Shown here: positions 20,545 to 29,945 of the stretch, piece after piece
How the letters are laid out: every line of letters starts with the position of its first letter
Position numbering within the stretch: position 1 is the stretch's first letter
Origin: Pelargonium nanum
Lineage: Eukaryota > Streptophyta > Magnoliopsida > Geraniales > Geraniaceae
Reading direction: 5' to 3'
Length of the DNA stretch: 29,945 bases
NCBI GenBank assembly: GCA_036897485.1
Contig: JAYMTF010000808.1
Coordinates: 1 to 29,945, forward strand
Position numbers and translations under genes: made by a program
Notes under the pieces: model-generated
What the model saw: the letters and a program-made list of their open reading frames with translations, nothing else
Told to the model about the DNA's origin: nothing
Database searches by the model: none

Positions 20545-23500
20545 TCAGAAAGATACCACCGACTTGGCATGAGTTGAAGATGGTAACTGTGAGAGCGCAG
20601 TGTCACTTTCCTCATTTTCATCAAAATCTATTGGGTTTCCACTGATAAAGCCCCTGCATATCATACGTGATGCAAGTATAACCATAAGAATCCGAGGTAC
20701 CAAAGCTGTTAAGCATGATTTCAGAAAATGTACACAAACAATATGGTTGATGTAGGTGATGTAGCAGCTTCAGCAGAATATAACTTAACAAAAGGAAACC
20801 AGACCAAAAAACAACATACCTTTGTGGAATGGCTTTTTCTTCAGACAACGCCTTTTCCAACCTCTCTTCAAATGGTGTTGCATGCCAACTCACTTTCTGA
20901 TCCTACATGCAAAACCAGCATTCCTTAAGTATGTATACAACCAGAAAGAAAGACAAAAATGAAGATAGCAGCTACAAACACTTACTTCCTTGTATTTGTT
21001 AGTTGAATTTGGGATTCCATTCCCATCCCACCATTTGGGCGAGATATTAGAAGGGTCGTCTTCATTCCAGTGAGCAGCAACCATCCCAATGATAGGCCTA
21101 TCCCCAGGAGTTCTACCAATATGGGGATTCCTGTGTGAACCAGCCCTGATGTTTTCAACATTGGCATCCTGAGCTGATGTAACTGGTTTCAGCCAAGAAG
21201 ACAAGCTTACATCCAACATCGACTCTTCAGTTTGTTCCACCCCAACTTTGGACTTTGGAGTTTCATTTTCAGGGTGCTCAAGAGATTCTATCAGTTCACC
21301 TGACAGTTGATTGGAATTTGAACCTTCTTCCTTCAAAATTTTCCATTGAGACACATTTTCAACAGGATTCAAAACAGAATACACATACTGGGATCTGATC
21401 CGAGTCTTCCCATTTGCTACATCTTCTATGTTCGTGGCAAAAACAGTTCCAGGTGTTTGCATATCTTCAGATAGCTTCAGTGGGGTCGGATATGGTGAAT
21501 TCAAATTCTTGGAACGTTGACTAACATTTCCAGATGAACTTCTAGAGGAAGACTTGTCAGAATCACATTCGAAGTGCACGGACCTGTTTCTGCACTGATC
21601 CTTTGTGGCCGGGAGCCAAGGAGATACTGAAGTTGATACATTATCAGACTCATTGGAATTACCCTTGCCTTCCATACAGACACTACTCCCTGTCCCACTG
21701 CTTTCAACTGAGCTGATAGAGAATCCTCCAGTGTTCTGTACATTGGATATACAGCTACAGAGAAGAAAAGATATTGGAGAATGTCAATGAATAACTCTCA
21801 GTCCCTTTCAAAAGCCAAAACATTCACAAGGAAATCCAATAGATTAGACAATCCAGACCGTACATAGTCTCTTTTACAAGCTAATGGATTACCAATCATA
21901 TATGTTAAGTTGTTAGCATTTTTGAAAGAAAGAAGTTCAACCTGCTAGGAGTCTGCTCTGAAGATACTGTCCCTTTTGGCCATTCTTCAGAAATCTTGAT
22001 TGGAGTATGGGGCTCATCAGGATGCTGGTCCAACTGAAGTTTCTTAATTGATGTGTTGGGAAGCCATGAGTGGAATTTTGAATCTTCAGAATCTACATCA
22101 TTAGGGGGTGAAGCTTTAAACTTTTGAGATGCTTTCCGAATTTCAGCAGGTGTTTCCACTATGGTACCACAAGCCTTCAGGAAGTTGGCCTGTGATGCAG
22201 CTTACTTGTCAACAATTGCATATATAACTTCAGATGAGTATTGAACCGGAAGTAAAATCAAAATCAAATAGTAGTCTCTTGTAATTCAAGGCTCCAGAGA
22301 ATGACAAATACTCATTCTAGCAATAGTGATATACAAGAGAAACCTGCAAAACACCAATAACCATGCATAAACCTTGAGAAGAGAATTAATATACCTCCTC
22401 CCTAAGCTCCTTGTTAATTTGAGGAGATCCGAAATTAGGATTTCCCTCATCCTTGCATTGAGATTCATTGTCCCCTTCGAGCGAAAACATATGAACACCA
22501 ATCAGAATACCATACAGGAAAAAGGACCACAACAAAGAATTTAGATTTAAAGGGCAAAATACATTTAACAAAATTGACATAGTTAAGGACAAAAGATTTA
22601 CCTTCAGATAAAAATAGAGCTGACAAACGATTTTGTGATATCATTGCCTCCTGATGTTATAAAATACAAAGAGAAAAATCAACAATTCATTTAAAAAATG
22701 ATGTGAAAATCAAATACATGGTCTAAACTAATTAAGAAAGAGAGAAAAAAAAAATCAGTTCACTTAACCTCACAAGGAGAGTAAAGAAAAATATAACAAA
22801 ATTCAATCTTTTAATTCCAATTCCAAACTCCTAAAACCATCAAAACCTCGCATTCTATTGTTTGCCTCGATTGCCTCACAAAAACTAAGGAAATATTGAA
22901 GACAAAAAATTCCGAATTTTACATAATACCCAGTTTGGTGGTTGCTTGGAAAATTAAAAGCCAAAGGTGAGGAAACAAGAAGGAAAATAGGAAGAATTCA
23001 ACATTCTTCAACAATCAGAACCCAAAATGTAGATAAGAAATATTTGAAACCCAAAAACTAAACCAAAACCTCAATACTACACCATAAATCTCCAAATCCC
23101 CAACAGCCCAACTAAAAATCATAAATCTAAGTAAGAAAATCATAGTTTACCCTGATTATTCATAATAGAAAACTGAGCTCCAGTTGCCTCCTTGAAATTC
23201 ACAGAATGAAAATTCAAGAAATGCACTGTCAAGACAAACAAAATCTGAAATTTACAAAATACCCTGTTTGGTTGCTCAGTAAGTCATCCATAAAAGCCGA
23301 AATGAAGAAAACGAGAAAGAAAATATGAATTCAACAATCAGAAGTGAAAATGTGGATAAAAAATTTTAAAACCCCAAATCTAAACCAAAAACCTCTTAAA
23401 CCCCAAACCCCAAACCTACACCATAAATCTCCAAATCCGAAACCAAAAATCATAAATCCAATTAAAAAATTCATATTTCACCCTGATTAAGTGATTAAGT

Positions 23501-24247
23501 GATTATGTATTGAAAAAGCGATTTCGTACTCACTAAGCTCCAGTTGCCTCAAATTTTGTAAAATGAATATTCAAGAAATATACTAGAAAGACAAAAAAAA
23601 ATATCTGAAATTTACACACTACCCTGTTCGAAAAATCATCCATAAAAGACAAAACTAAGAAATTGTAAATAGGAAGAACTCAACATACTTCAACAATCAG
23701 AACCCAAACTGTATATAAATAAATCTTTAAACCCCAAAACTAAACCAAAAACCTCCACAACCCCAAACCTACACCATAAATCTCCAAATCCCCAACCAAA
23801 AATTAAAAATCCAAAATTCACCCTGACAATCCACAAACACAAAATCTTTAGCATTCATGGACTATTTGGATTCTAAGAAAATCAGAGAAACACAAAATAA
23901 AGAATACTTTTTTTTATCGGCCCAAACCCCATACTAAAAATCATAAATTCTATTAAAGAATCCACAATTCACCCTGATGATACATATAAAAAATAAACAT
24001 AAATCCACAACTGAGCTCCAGTTCCCTCCTGAAAATTCGCAGAATGAAAAACAATCCACAAACCCAAATCTTTAGCATTCATCAACAGTTCGGAATCTAA
24101 GAAAATCCGAGAAAACACAAAATAAAGAAACGGGTAGTAGAGAAAATGAAGATCAATTACGGTAGAAGAGAGGGCTCGGGAACGGCGGTGGCGGCGATGA
24201 TCGGCATCAAAGTCTCTGACGCGAAAGCAACCGAAGAAACAGCCCAT
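20545..24247 (-). CDS. JASON: JASON-family protein (meiotic spindle/organelle-band factor), seven exons
   Basis: Exons on the minus strand are 24161-24247, 22602-22650, 22395-22474, 21942-22189, 20986-21754, 20820-20902 and 20545-20653. All junctions are GT-AG and in phase, and the product is 474 aa. The N-terminus is MGCFFGCFRVRD, then EAMISQNRLSALFLSE (30-45), GNPNFGSPQINKELREE (to residue 72) and ANFLKACGT. A Ser-rich middle follows. The C-terminal part has WWDGNGIPNSTNKYKE (to 411) and the conserved VSWHATPFEERLEKALSEE in exon 6. This is the architecture of Arabidopsis JASON. There JASON is needed for normal meiosis II spindle arrangement, its loss gives unreduced pollen, and it supports PS1 expression (family knowledge). 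Gly2-Cys3 suggests N-myristoylation and palmitoylation, hence membrane attachment (inference). The ATG at 24247 was chosen because an upstream in-frame extension does not look conserved. Ortholog status versus a JASON-like paralog is unresolved. Confidence 0.9.
22651..24160 (-). other. Intron 1 of the JASON-like gene (1.5 kb), built of repeats
   Basis: A GT-AG intron between the 29-codon first exon and the 49-bp second exon. Most of it consists of diverged repeat units, listed separately. No coding similarity is visible. Confidence 0.75.
22860..24135. repeat. Diverged tandem repeats in JASON intron 1, unit about 350 bp
   Basis: Units carry GAGCTCCAGTTGCCTCC (23174; variants near 23536 and 24013), then GAATGAAAATTCAAGAAAT, then ATCTGAAATTTACA. 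Further along come CAACAATCAGAACCCAAA and ACACCATAAATCTCCAAATC (about 23078, 23420 and 23770), and each unit ends near CACCCTGAT. The leftmost unit (about 22860-23160) is the most diverged at its start. The rightmost is shortened. A separate 80-bp duplication joins 23828-23905 with 24053-24130; both contain CTTTAGCATTCAT and end AACACAAAATAAAGAA or a close variant. Confidence 0.85.
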
Positions 24248-25262
24248 GGCTCTCGACACCGAAACGTCCAGAAACGTCACGAAGGTTCTCAAGGAACAGC
24301 CGAACCCTAAGTCAGCAGACCACAACGAGCATCTCATTTCACTTCACTCACCGAAATCAAGAACGCCAAATCTCCCGATTTAATGCATCGCCCGATTTAA
24401 TCACCGATTTTATGACAGACAGAGAGAAGCGTTAGGTCGCTTTTGAATTTTGAACTTAACGAAACGAGGGAAGGAAGGGTTAAAATCTGCTGCGGTCGCC
24501 TCCATGGAGCCTTCCGCTACATCTGCCACCAACTTTATTTATTTATTTTCAAGTTATGACTTATAAGTGGGAACTGGGAGGGGCATTTCCGTCTTTCTTC
24601 ACTTGACGGCGATCCCCAAACGATGAACAAAAAACACAAAAAAGATTATTCCTGATCTAACCCAGGATGACTCTGATCAGGCTGACAATTCAGTTTTAAA
24701 ATTTGCACACACTCAAAATTTGACGAAACAGGTCTGTATGAGTAACTTCAGTAAGGTCAGTTGATAGGAGGTCATGTGGAGCCTCTTATGTCAACATGTC
24801 GGGGTGTTTCTAGAGGAATGACTTTTATACAAGCCAATCTAGAGTTTGTCACACCATCGGACTATTAGACATTTATGGAAGAGTATCAATTCAGACAGAG
24901 TTTGTTGTGTTTTTCGATCGAGATTAGGTTTCAAGATGTCTCCGATCATGTAGACCACCATGTGATTTGTTTGGGCTTTGCAATTTTAGGTTTTGGTATT
25001 TGGGCTTTAATAATTTTGTGCCCTATCAATTGGTATAATCCTGAGTGGACTTAGCTGATTTAAGACAAGAACACAAGCTTGCATCCAATGTTGTGTAAAT
25101 TACATAAAGATCCACAGAAAAAGAGAGATTGCACAAACTATTCTAAAGCAACTAAACATCACAAAACTTGTAAGGACTTGAGTCTGTAGTGAACATACAT
25201 TTATGGACATTATTTACACATTGTCACTACCAGACAGCAGACACAAACAACATTAACAAGAC
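24248..25262. other. JASON-like upstream region and NLR downstream region
   Basis: No gene is seen. Just upstream of the JASON-like ATG are two copies of CCCGATTTAAT (24375 and 24391 areas). The 24.7-25.1 kb part reads like degraded repeat DNA, but I could not assign it to a family. The part near 25200-25262 is probably NLR 3' UTR. Confidence 0.45.
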
Positions 25263-28094
25263 TCAAAGCTGTGCACAATCCTGCAAGTGCTTCAGCAAAT
25301 TTGGATCGCCAAGCTTGAAGGTCTCGTGCCTCTCTTCGCCTGTCCTATAACTGAAAAGAACCGTCGGGATGTGCTTAACTTTCCAAGAATCATGGTCTGA
25401 TAGAATCCTCAGTGTGAACTCTCTTGGCATATCATAGAACACCAGAGTTTTGAGCTCTCTAAGGTGGTGGATACCAGATGGAACTTCCTTAAGAAGTGGA
25501 CTAGGACCAATCTGTAGCTCCTCAAGAACTGGTGCAGCTCCTTTGTCTATGGTGACTGAGGCCAATCCATGTAACTTCCTGAGACTCAGGAGCTTGAGGC
25601 GCCTAAACCCGCCTTCCTCAATGTGAATCTGTTCACCATAGTAGTCCTCGCAGAGATAAACATTCATCAAGTTAGGCAAAGCTTGGAGGGCTTTTAATGG
25701 ATCATCTTGATCACCTAATCTTGATGCAAATAAGCCTATTGTGACAAGGTTTTCGAGCTTCAAGATCCACGGGGGAAGCTTCTCCAAACGGCCTCTCAAG
25801 AAGAGATCCCGAAGCTGAGGCGGGCTAGAAATGGATTGCAGATCAAGAACCTCTTGATCTTCATTTGCTGAAGCTACTTCCAAGGACACAAGGTGGCTCA
25901 TCTTCTCAATGGAGGCACATAGGGTTGTGCCATCTTCTTGAGCCAAGTTCAAAATGCCTAGCACGTTTAGTTGCCTCAAGTTTTCGAGTTCTTGGACTAT
26001 GCCAACGCCTTGACTTGCATCCACTGATAGCAGCGTTCGCAACTTGTCCAAACAGCCTATCCCCTCGCGGATCCTCACGCCTCCCGGTGAGCCTGAATTG
26101 GATCCAATGTTGAGGGAGCACGCCAGAAGATTGCGGAGCTTGCCTAGCTTGTTGATCTCAATTGGGAGCTCGCGAACAAGCGTTCTTGCCACATTCAGTG
26201 TCTCTAGGTTGCATAGCTTGCCTATGGATCTTGGAAGTTTCTTCACCTTTGTGTTGCACACACTTAAGTACCTCAAATGGAACAAGTTTCCCACTTCTTC
26301 GGGAAGACTATACAAAGGCGCGTCTTCAACATCCAAAAGCTTCAAGAGCTTGAAGCTTTCAAACAATTTAACCATAAAGGATTTGGAAATCTTCTCATTA
26401 GCCTTAAATATGAGAATAGACCGAGCACGAGAGTTCTTCATGGTTTCAAGAACCTTATCTGCCTCACTGTGGATTGATAGCCGCCTAGCTTTTCTGTCAA
26501 AACTCGAATCCTTTTCTTCGAAAACATGACAGAAGCTCAAGTCTTTTGCTCTTGATAGGATGATCTCGCGCATCATGTCGTGGACTCTGCATCTTTTGTT
26601 AACCCCATTAAACTGTCCCCATGACACTTCAACCAAGTTTCTATTCACAAGCTCAGTTAAGTACTCTTCTGCAACTTGCTCTAGTATCTTCCCACTCTGT
26701 CTTTTGACAAAACCCTCAGCTATCCAATGTGCAAACAATCTAGGACGCATAATATAGTAATCTTCGGGAAAGACACCGAAGTACAAGAAGCAAGGTTTGA
26801 GATGGTAAGGAAGGTCAAGAAAGCTGAGAGACAAAATCTTGGAAATATCAGTAAGATGAGGATTAGATGACAACTCAGAACCAAGACTGTCATGTAATGT
26901 TTTCCATTCCAACACGACCTTGTCTTTCGTTGACAAGAGACCAGCTATAGTCACAATTGCTAGAGGCAATCCTCTGCATTTATCAACAATGGCAAGGGAC
27001 AACTTCTCCAACTCTCGCGGACAACAACCCCCAAAATCAAATTGGAATGCTTTTTTACAAAAGAGCTCCCAAGCATTGTTTTGGGACAAAGGTTGGAGCT
27101 CATGGACATGAACTAAGGATGATTTCTTGCAAAAACTTGCAACATCCTTAATCCTTGTTGTTAAGATTATCCGGCTTCCTATGTTGTTGTCAAGTAGAGC
27201 ATGCTCTATATCTCCCCAAAAGTCTATTTTCCACACATCATCAAACACAACTACATACCTCTTTTGCTGCAGATAGTCCCTCAGCTTTGTTATCAGCAAG
27301 ACTTCTTCCATGGCGTTGATTCCATCAGGAGCTGACTCCTTCCTCGCCAGGCAAAACTGCGTAATGATCCTTCTCAACAAGTCCTCTTTCTTGTATGATT
27401 GAGATACACTAATCCAAGCTTTACACTCAAAATGTTCGGTCACCTTGTGATTGTCATAGAGTACCTTGGCAAGTGTAGTCTTTCCAAGCCCTCCCATACC
27501 CACCACTGAAATCACACTACGCGAAGAAGCTCCCCCGACCAACCAAGCTACTACATCATCTTTAGTAGATTCAAGACCCACAACCTCCTCTTCCTTGAGG
27601 AAAAGTGAAGCCAGTCGCGGGTTATGCCAAGTAGGCTTCTTGATCTTGCTGCTCGAACATGCTTGCTCAAAGGAGCTGAAACCATATCTTTCACTCCTTT
27701 CCTTGATCTCGCGGATTGATGACATGATATCTTGAATCTCCAATGCTATCTTGTTTTGTGGTCTTAACTTCTCAACCACGCAAACGATTTTCCTTATGAA
27801 ACTGATGAATCCAGGCCTGCCATCTCGATTCTGAGCCTCGTGGAGCAAGTACTCGTCAATGACATCTTCTATTCTGTAAGCTGCATCCCTCACTTGTTTG
27901 ACCCAAGTCTTAACACTGCTGTTGGTATCTTCTTTCTCTGCCTTCGTGTCCGCGTCCTTCAGAAAAGACTGAATGCTCTCCAGCTCTTCTTTGATGTCTG
28001 CAACTTCTTTATGAACACTTTTTATCAGTTTCACTTCCTCACTCAGCAATGAAATTAGTCTGTCAATTACAGCACAAACTGCAGTTTCAGCCAT
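25263..28094 (-). CDS. CC-NB-ARC-LRR disease-resistance protein, RPM1-like, single exon
   Basis: 943 aa, uninterrupted. The start is ATG at 28094 in good context (A at -3, G at +4); the longer frame to 28124 begins with GTG and is not used. The N-terminal MAETAVCAVIDRLISLLSEE resembles the MADA motif of resistosome-forming CNLs. The coiled coil has EDVID at 76-80. NB-ARC motifs are P-loop GMGGLGKTT (199-207), kinase-2 VVVFDDVW (281-288), RNBS-B GSRIILTTR (306-314), GLPLA (375-379), RNBS-D CFLYFGVFPED (435-445) and a VHD in the MHD position (504-506). Leucine-rich repeats follow from about 560 to the end (for example LPEEVGNLFHLRYLSV and LPRSIGKLCNLETLNV). All catalytic and switch motifs look intact. 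Expected role: an intracellular immune receptor that recognises a pathogen effector or a guarded host protein, then forms a membrane-associated resistosome. The ligand cannot be predicted. Lack of introns is common in this subfamily. Confidence 0.96.
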   Translation of the reverse strand: MAETAVCAVIDRLISLLSEEVKLIKSVHKEVADIKEELESIQSFLKDADTKAEKEDTNSSVKTWVKQVRDAAYRIEDVIDEYLLHEAQNRDGRPGFISFIRKIVCVVEKLRPQNKIALEIQDIMSSIREIKERSERYGFSSFEQACSSSKIKKPTWHNPRLASLFLKEEEVVGLESTKDDVVAWLVGGASSRSVISVVGMGGLGKTTLAKVLYDNHKVTEHFECKAWISVSQSYKKEDLLRRIITQFCLARKESAPDGINAMEEVLLITKLRDYLQQKRYVVVFDDVWKIDFWGDIEHALLDNNIGSRIILTTRIKDVASFCKKSSLVHVHELQPLSQNNAWELFCKKAFQFDFGGCCPRELEKLSLAIVDKCRGLPLAIVTIAGLLSTKDKVVLEWKTLHDSLGSELSSNPHLTDISKILSLSFLDLPYHLKPCFLYFGVFPEDYYIMRPRLFAHWIAEGFVKRQSGKILEQVAEEYLTELVNRNLVEVSWGQFNGVNKRCRVHDMMREIILSRAKDLSFCHVFEEKDSSFDRKARRLSIHSEADKVLETMKNSRARSILIFKANEKISKSFMVKLFESFKLLKLLDVEDAPLYSLPEEVGNLFHLRYLSVCNTKVKKLPRSIGKLCNLETLNVARTLVRELPIEINKLGKLRNLLACSLNIGSNSGSPGGVRIREGIGCLDKLRTLLSVDASQGVGIVQELENLRQLNVLGILNLAQEDGTTLCASIEKMSHLVSLEVASANEDQEVLDLQSISSPPQLRDLFLRGRLEKLPPWILKLENLVTIGLFASRLGDQDDPLKALQALPNLMNVYLCEDYYGEQIHIEEGGFRRLKLLSLRKLHGLASVTIDKGAAPVLEELQIGPSPLLKEVPSGIHHLRELKTLVFYDMPREFTLRILSDHDSWKVKHIPTVLFSYRTGEERHETFKLGDPNLLKHLQDCAQL

Positions 28095-28794
28095 TTCTGT
28101 TGCAGTGCTAATTAACCAATGCACTTAGTTTCTATAATCTGAATGTTATGATCATGACAAAAGTAGAAGTTTTATAACATATCTGACACTCACTTCTATG
28201 AGCAGTGCCCCAAAATTTTGTCCTTTTACTTGTCATTGGTGTCCAAGTTCAATTTGATCACTAATTATGTTTTCTTGGGTCAATAAGCTTGTCATTAGAC
28301 GGCGTGCCTTAAAAAATTGATGAACTAATCTTATTGGTTCTTTAGAGAAAACAAATGCTAAAAATGAACACCTAAAAAGTGAACTTTGTGGAAAAGAAAG
28401 CCTGGTTTGAGAAAAGAATCAAACACAGTGTGCATTGAGATCACTCCTTAGCTCTCAGCTGAACAAAAGATAAGTTTTTAACTCAATCATCAACCAAAAT
28501 GCTTGGACTTAGATTGCTAAAAAACAAAAGAATTAATTAAGATCTTCATTTGTGGATCTTGTCCTCTTCCATGTTTTGTCATGTTCTTGTCATTATAGTC
28601 CAAATTCAGTCTTGAAGTGGGATTGAAGTACCCATTTCATTAATCTTGATGATTTGATTCTGCCATTATAGAAATGGCACAAAAAGTGCAGCCGAAAGGT
28701 TCTTGCTTTAGAACACTTTTAAAACATGACCATCATTAGTTATTGTAACTGGTCTAATTAAGTTAATTCTGTGTCTGCTAGTGACAATAAAATT
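28095..28794. other. Upstream region of the NLR gene
   Basis: A candidate minus-strand TATA box, TTATAAAA, lies at 28170-28177, 76 nt upstream of the ATG. The rest is AT-rich with no recognisable gene. Stress-type cis elements cannot be called with confidence by eye. Confidence 0.5.
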
Positions 28795-29524
28795 GTACGT
28801 CGAACTTCGCTCCAACTCCAACCCCAAAACTTAAACTGTTAGGTGGAGGTCTCTGCAAATATATCAATCAAGTGGCGATTCCTTAACAGTCTCCCTCATG
28901 CGAAGACTGTATAAGAGAGACGACAAATGTGATAAACTTGATTGATATACTTGTATATGCAATTTAAACAACATTGAATTTCTTGGATGCAATCTTAGCA
29001 AGTCATTTCTTGGTTGTGAGCTTGTAGAATTGGCTGTTAGGACAAGCAATACTTGGAAATTCTTTAAATGGCAGAAGTGTCAAAAACTGGGGGCCTACAG
29101 CATCTACTTTGTTGTGAAAGTTACTTTTTAGTTGCCATTTGTTTAGCATATCTATTCAAAAGAACAATAAAAGTTAGCAATTTTATAAGGCAGGGATGTG
29201 GATGTTCATGTGCCATGAGATTTGACCAATTGTGGATAGTGTTAGATTCATACCAGTGGAAAGATGTTAAAGTAGTTGAAATCAATGACAGTATTTGTTT
29301 ATTTGATTTGTTTTTAATGTACAACAACAGTCTATTTACAGGCATATTCAAATGTATAAATTACAATTTAATTGGTTGTGGAAGAGGTATAAAAGGACGA
29401 GAAGGTGCAAGTATTGATAATTACCTAATGTCTGCTAAAAGGACGAGAAAGTTTGGACTGAGCTTCCATGACCTTTTATTTTTTTTTTTTATGTGTAATT
29501 TGTAGTGGAAGTGGTGGTAATGTA
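28795..29524. other. Repeat-like region upstream of the NLR gene, no gene
   Basis: The block 28805-28915 (AACCCCAAAACTTAAACTGT, GTCTCCCTCATGCGAAGAC) resembles sequence commonly found in dispersed plant repeats. ATATCAATCAAG (28861) and its inverse CTTGATTGATAT (28937) form a 12-bp inverted repeat. The 145-codon plus ORF at 29068-29505 is Cys-, Leu- and Phe-rich without family features and overlaps an antisense ORF; I do not call it a gene. Confidence 0.4.
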
Positions 29525-29945
29525 GAGTGGTGATTAAGGGAGGTTGGCCAACCAGTACATGTAGAATTAATGAACAATGATATACTAGCTAGTTTGTGGG
29601 TTCTCCATTTAACAACTTAAAATTTTAGCTAGTTTCATGTTTAGATTAGTGATTTGCACTGAATTGTATGACCTATTTGCTCGTTAGTAGGAGCGTTAAA
29701 GTGTCCCGCATTAAAAAAAATGTAGACCACCTAATATACTAGTTGGATTTGTAAGTTAATATTTGAAGCTTGTCAGACTGGTCAAGAATATAAGATTTAA
29801 CCCATATATTTTATAATGTTTACACCCTCTCAAGTCATAGGCGGCAATTTGGACCCCAAATTAGATCATGTCGAGTGGTGATTAAGGGAGGTATATCATT
29901 GTTCATTAATTCTACATGTACTGGTTGGCCAACCTCCCTTAATCA
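29525..29945. mobile_element. Long-inverted-repeat element, probably a foldback/MITE-type transposon, cut by window end
   Basis: The 55 bp at 29531-29585 are perfectly inverse-complementary to the last 55 bp of the window, 29891-29945, with 305 bp between. In addition, the 20-bp tip GAGTGGTGATTAAGGGAGGT at 29525-29544 recurs in direct orientation at 29873-29892. The right copy is therefore itself bounded by the tip on its left and by the tip's inverse at the window end. The interior (29697-29871) contains a GTGTCCCGCATT phrase typical of dispersed plant repeats. No transposase is visible, so the element would be non-autonomous. Confidence 0.65.

Noticed and set aside
24870-25060. LTR retrotransposon primer-binding site (ATCAATTGGTAT region)
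   Set aside because: Only a weak resemblance to the initiator-tRNA primer site. No flanking LTR end, polypurine tract or gag/pol similarity was seen.
25865-28052. Several plus-strand ORFs across the NLR gene
   Set aside because: All are antisense shadows of the intact NLR reading frame.
28095-28124. N-terminal ten-residue extension of the NLR
   Set aside because: The first codon is GTG, not ATG. The in-frame ATG at 28094 has good context and gives the conserved MAET start.
29068-29505. 145-codon plus-strand ORF
   Set aside because: It has unusual composition, no recognisable domain, no promoter motif and an overlapping antisense ORF. The surrounding sequence looks repetitive.
1-29945. tRNA, rRNA, CRISPR array, known miRNA precursor
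   Set aside because: No cloverleaf with A/B boxes, no rRNA sequence, no regular spacer array and no miRNA sequence that I recognise was found on either strand.

Overview
The window is nuclear DNA of a flowering plant, almost certainly a eudicot. It has AT-rich intergenic DNA, GT-AG introns, TATA boxes about 75-100 nt upstream of start codons, a Stowaway-type MITE end, and plant-only gene families (SAUR, NAC, CC-NB-ARC-LRR, JASON, phi-class GST). The protein sequences look rosid-like to me, but I cannot name a species from the sequence alone. No bacterial, organellar or viral gene is visible.

Layout from left to right. 1-72: right end of a MITE. 867-4969 (+): ten-exon gene for a SWAP70-like PH-domain/coiled-coil protein of 490 aa. 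5921-6364 (+) and 8505-8933 (+): two intact single-exon SAUR genes, with a decayed third SAUR copy between them at about 7152-7280. 9626-12515 (-): three-exon NAC transcription factor of the JUNGBRUNNEN1 (ANAC042) type; its first intron contains two separate local tandem duplications. 12516-20544: an 8-kb stretch with no intact recognisable gene. It holds a multiply broken phi-class glutathione S-transferase relic (16711-17702, -), a tandem-repeat array (about 18.1-18.9 kb), MITE-like termini and a short ORF with a signal-peptide-like start (about 20177-20365, -). 20545-24247 (-): seven-exon JASON-family gene of 474 aa, whose 1.5-kb first intron is built of repeated units. 25263-28094 (-): intact intronless CC-NB-ARC-LRR (RPM1-like) resistance gene of 943 aa. 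28095-29945: NLR upstream DNA and repeat-like sequence, ending in a perfect 55-bp inverted repeat cut by the window edge.

The genes do not form an operon or an obvious pathway. Three of them (SWAP70-like, JUB1-like NAC, RPM1-like NLR) belong to families with immunity or stress roles, but their proximity may be chance. Exon models were built by eye from reading frame, GT/AG junctions and family similarity. All junction phases close, giving uninterrupted proteins. I found no convincing novel system. The most notable points are the terminal inverted repeat, the expansion of two first introns by local tandem duplication, and two pseudogenes that automatic annotation would probably miss.
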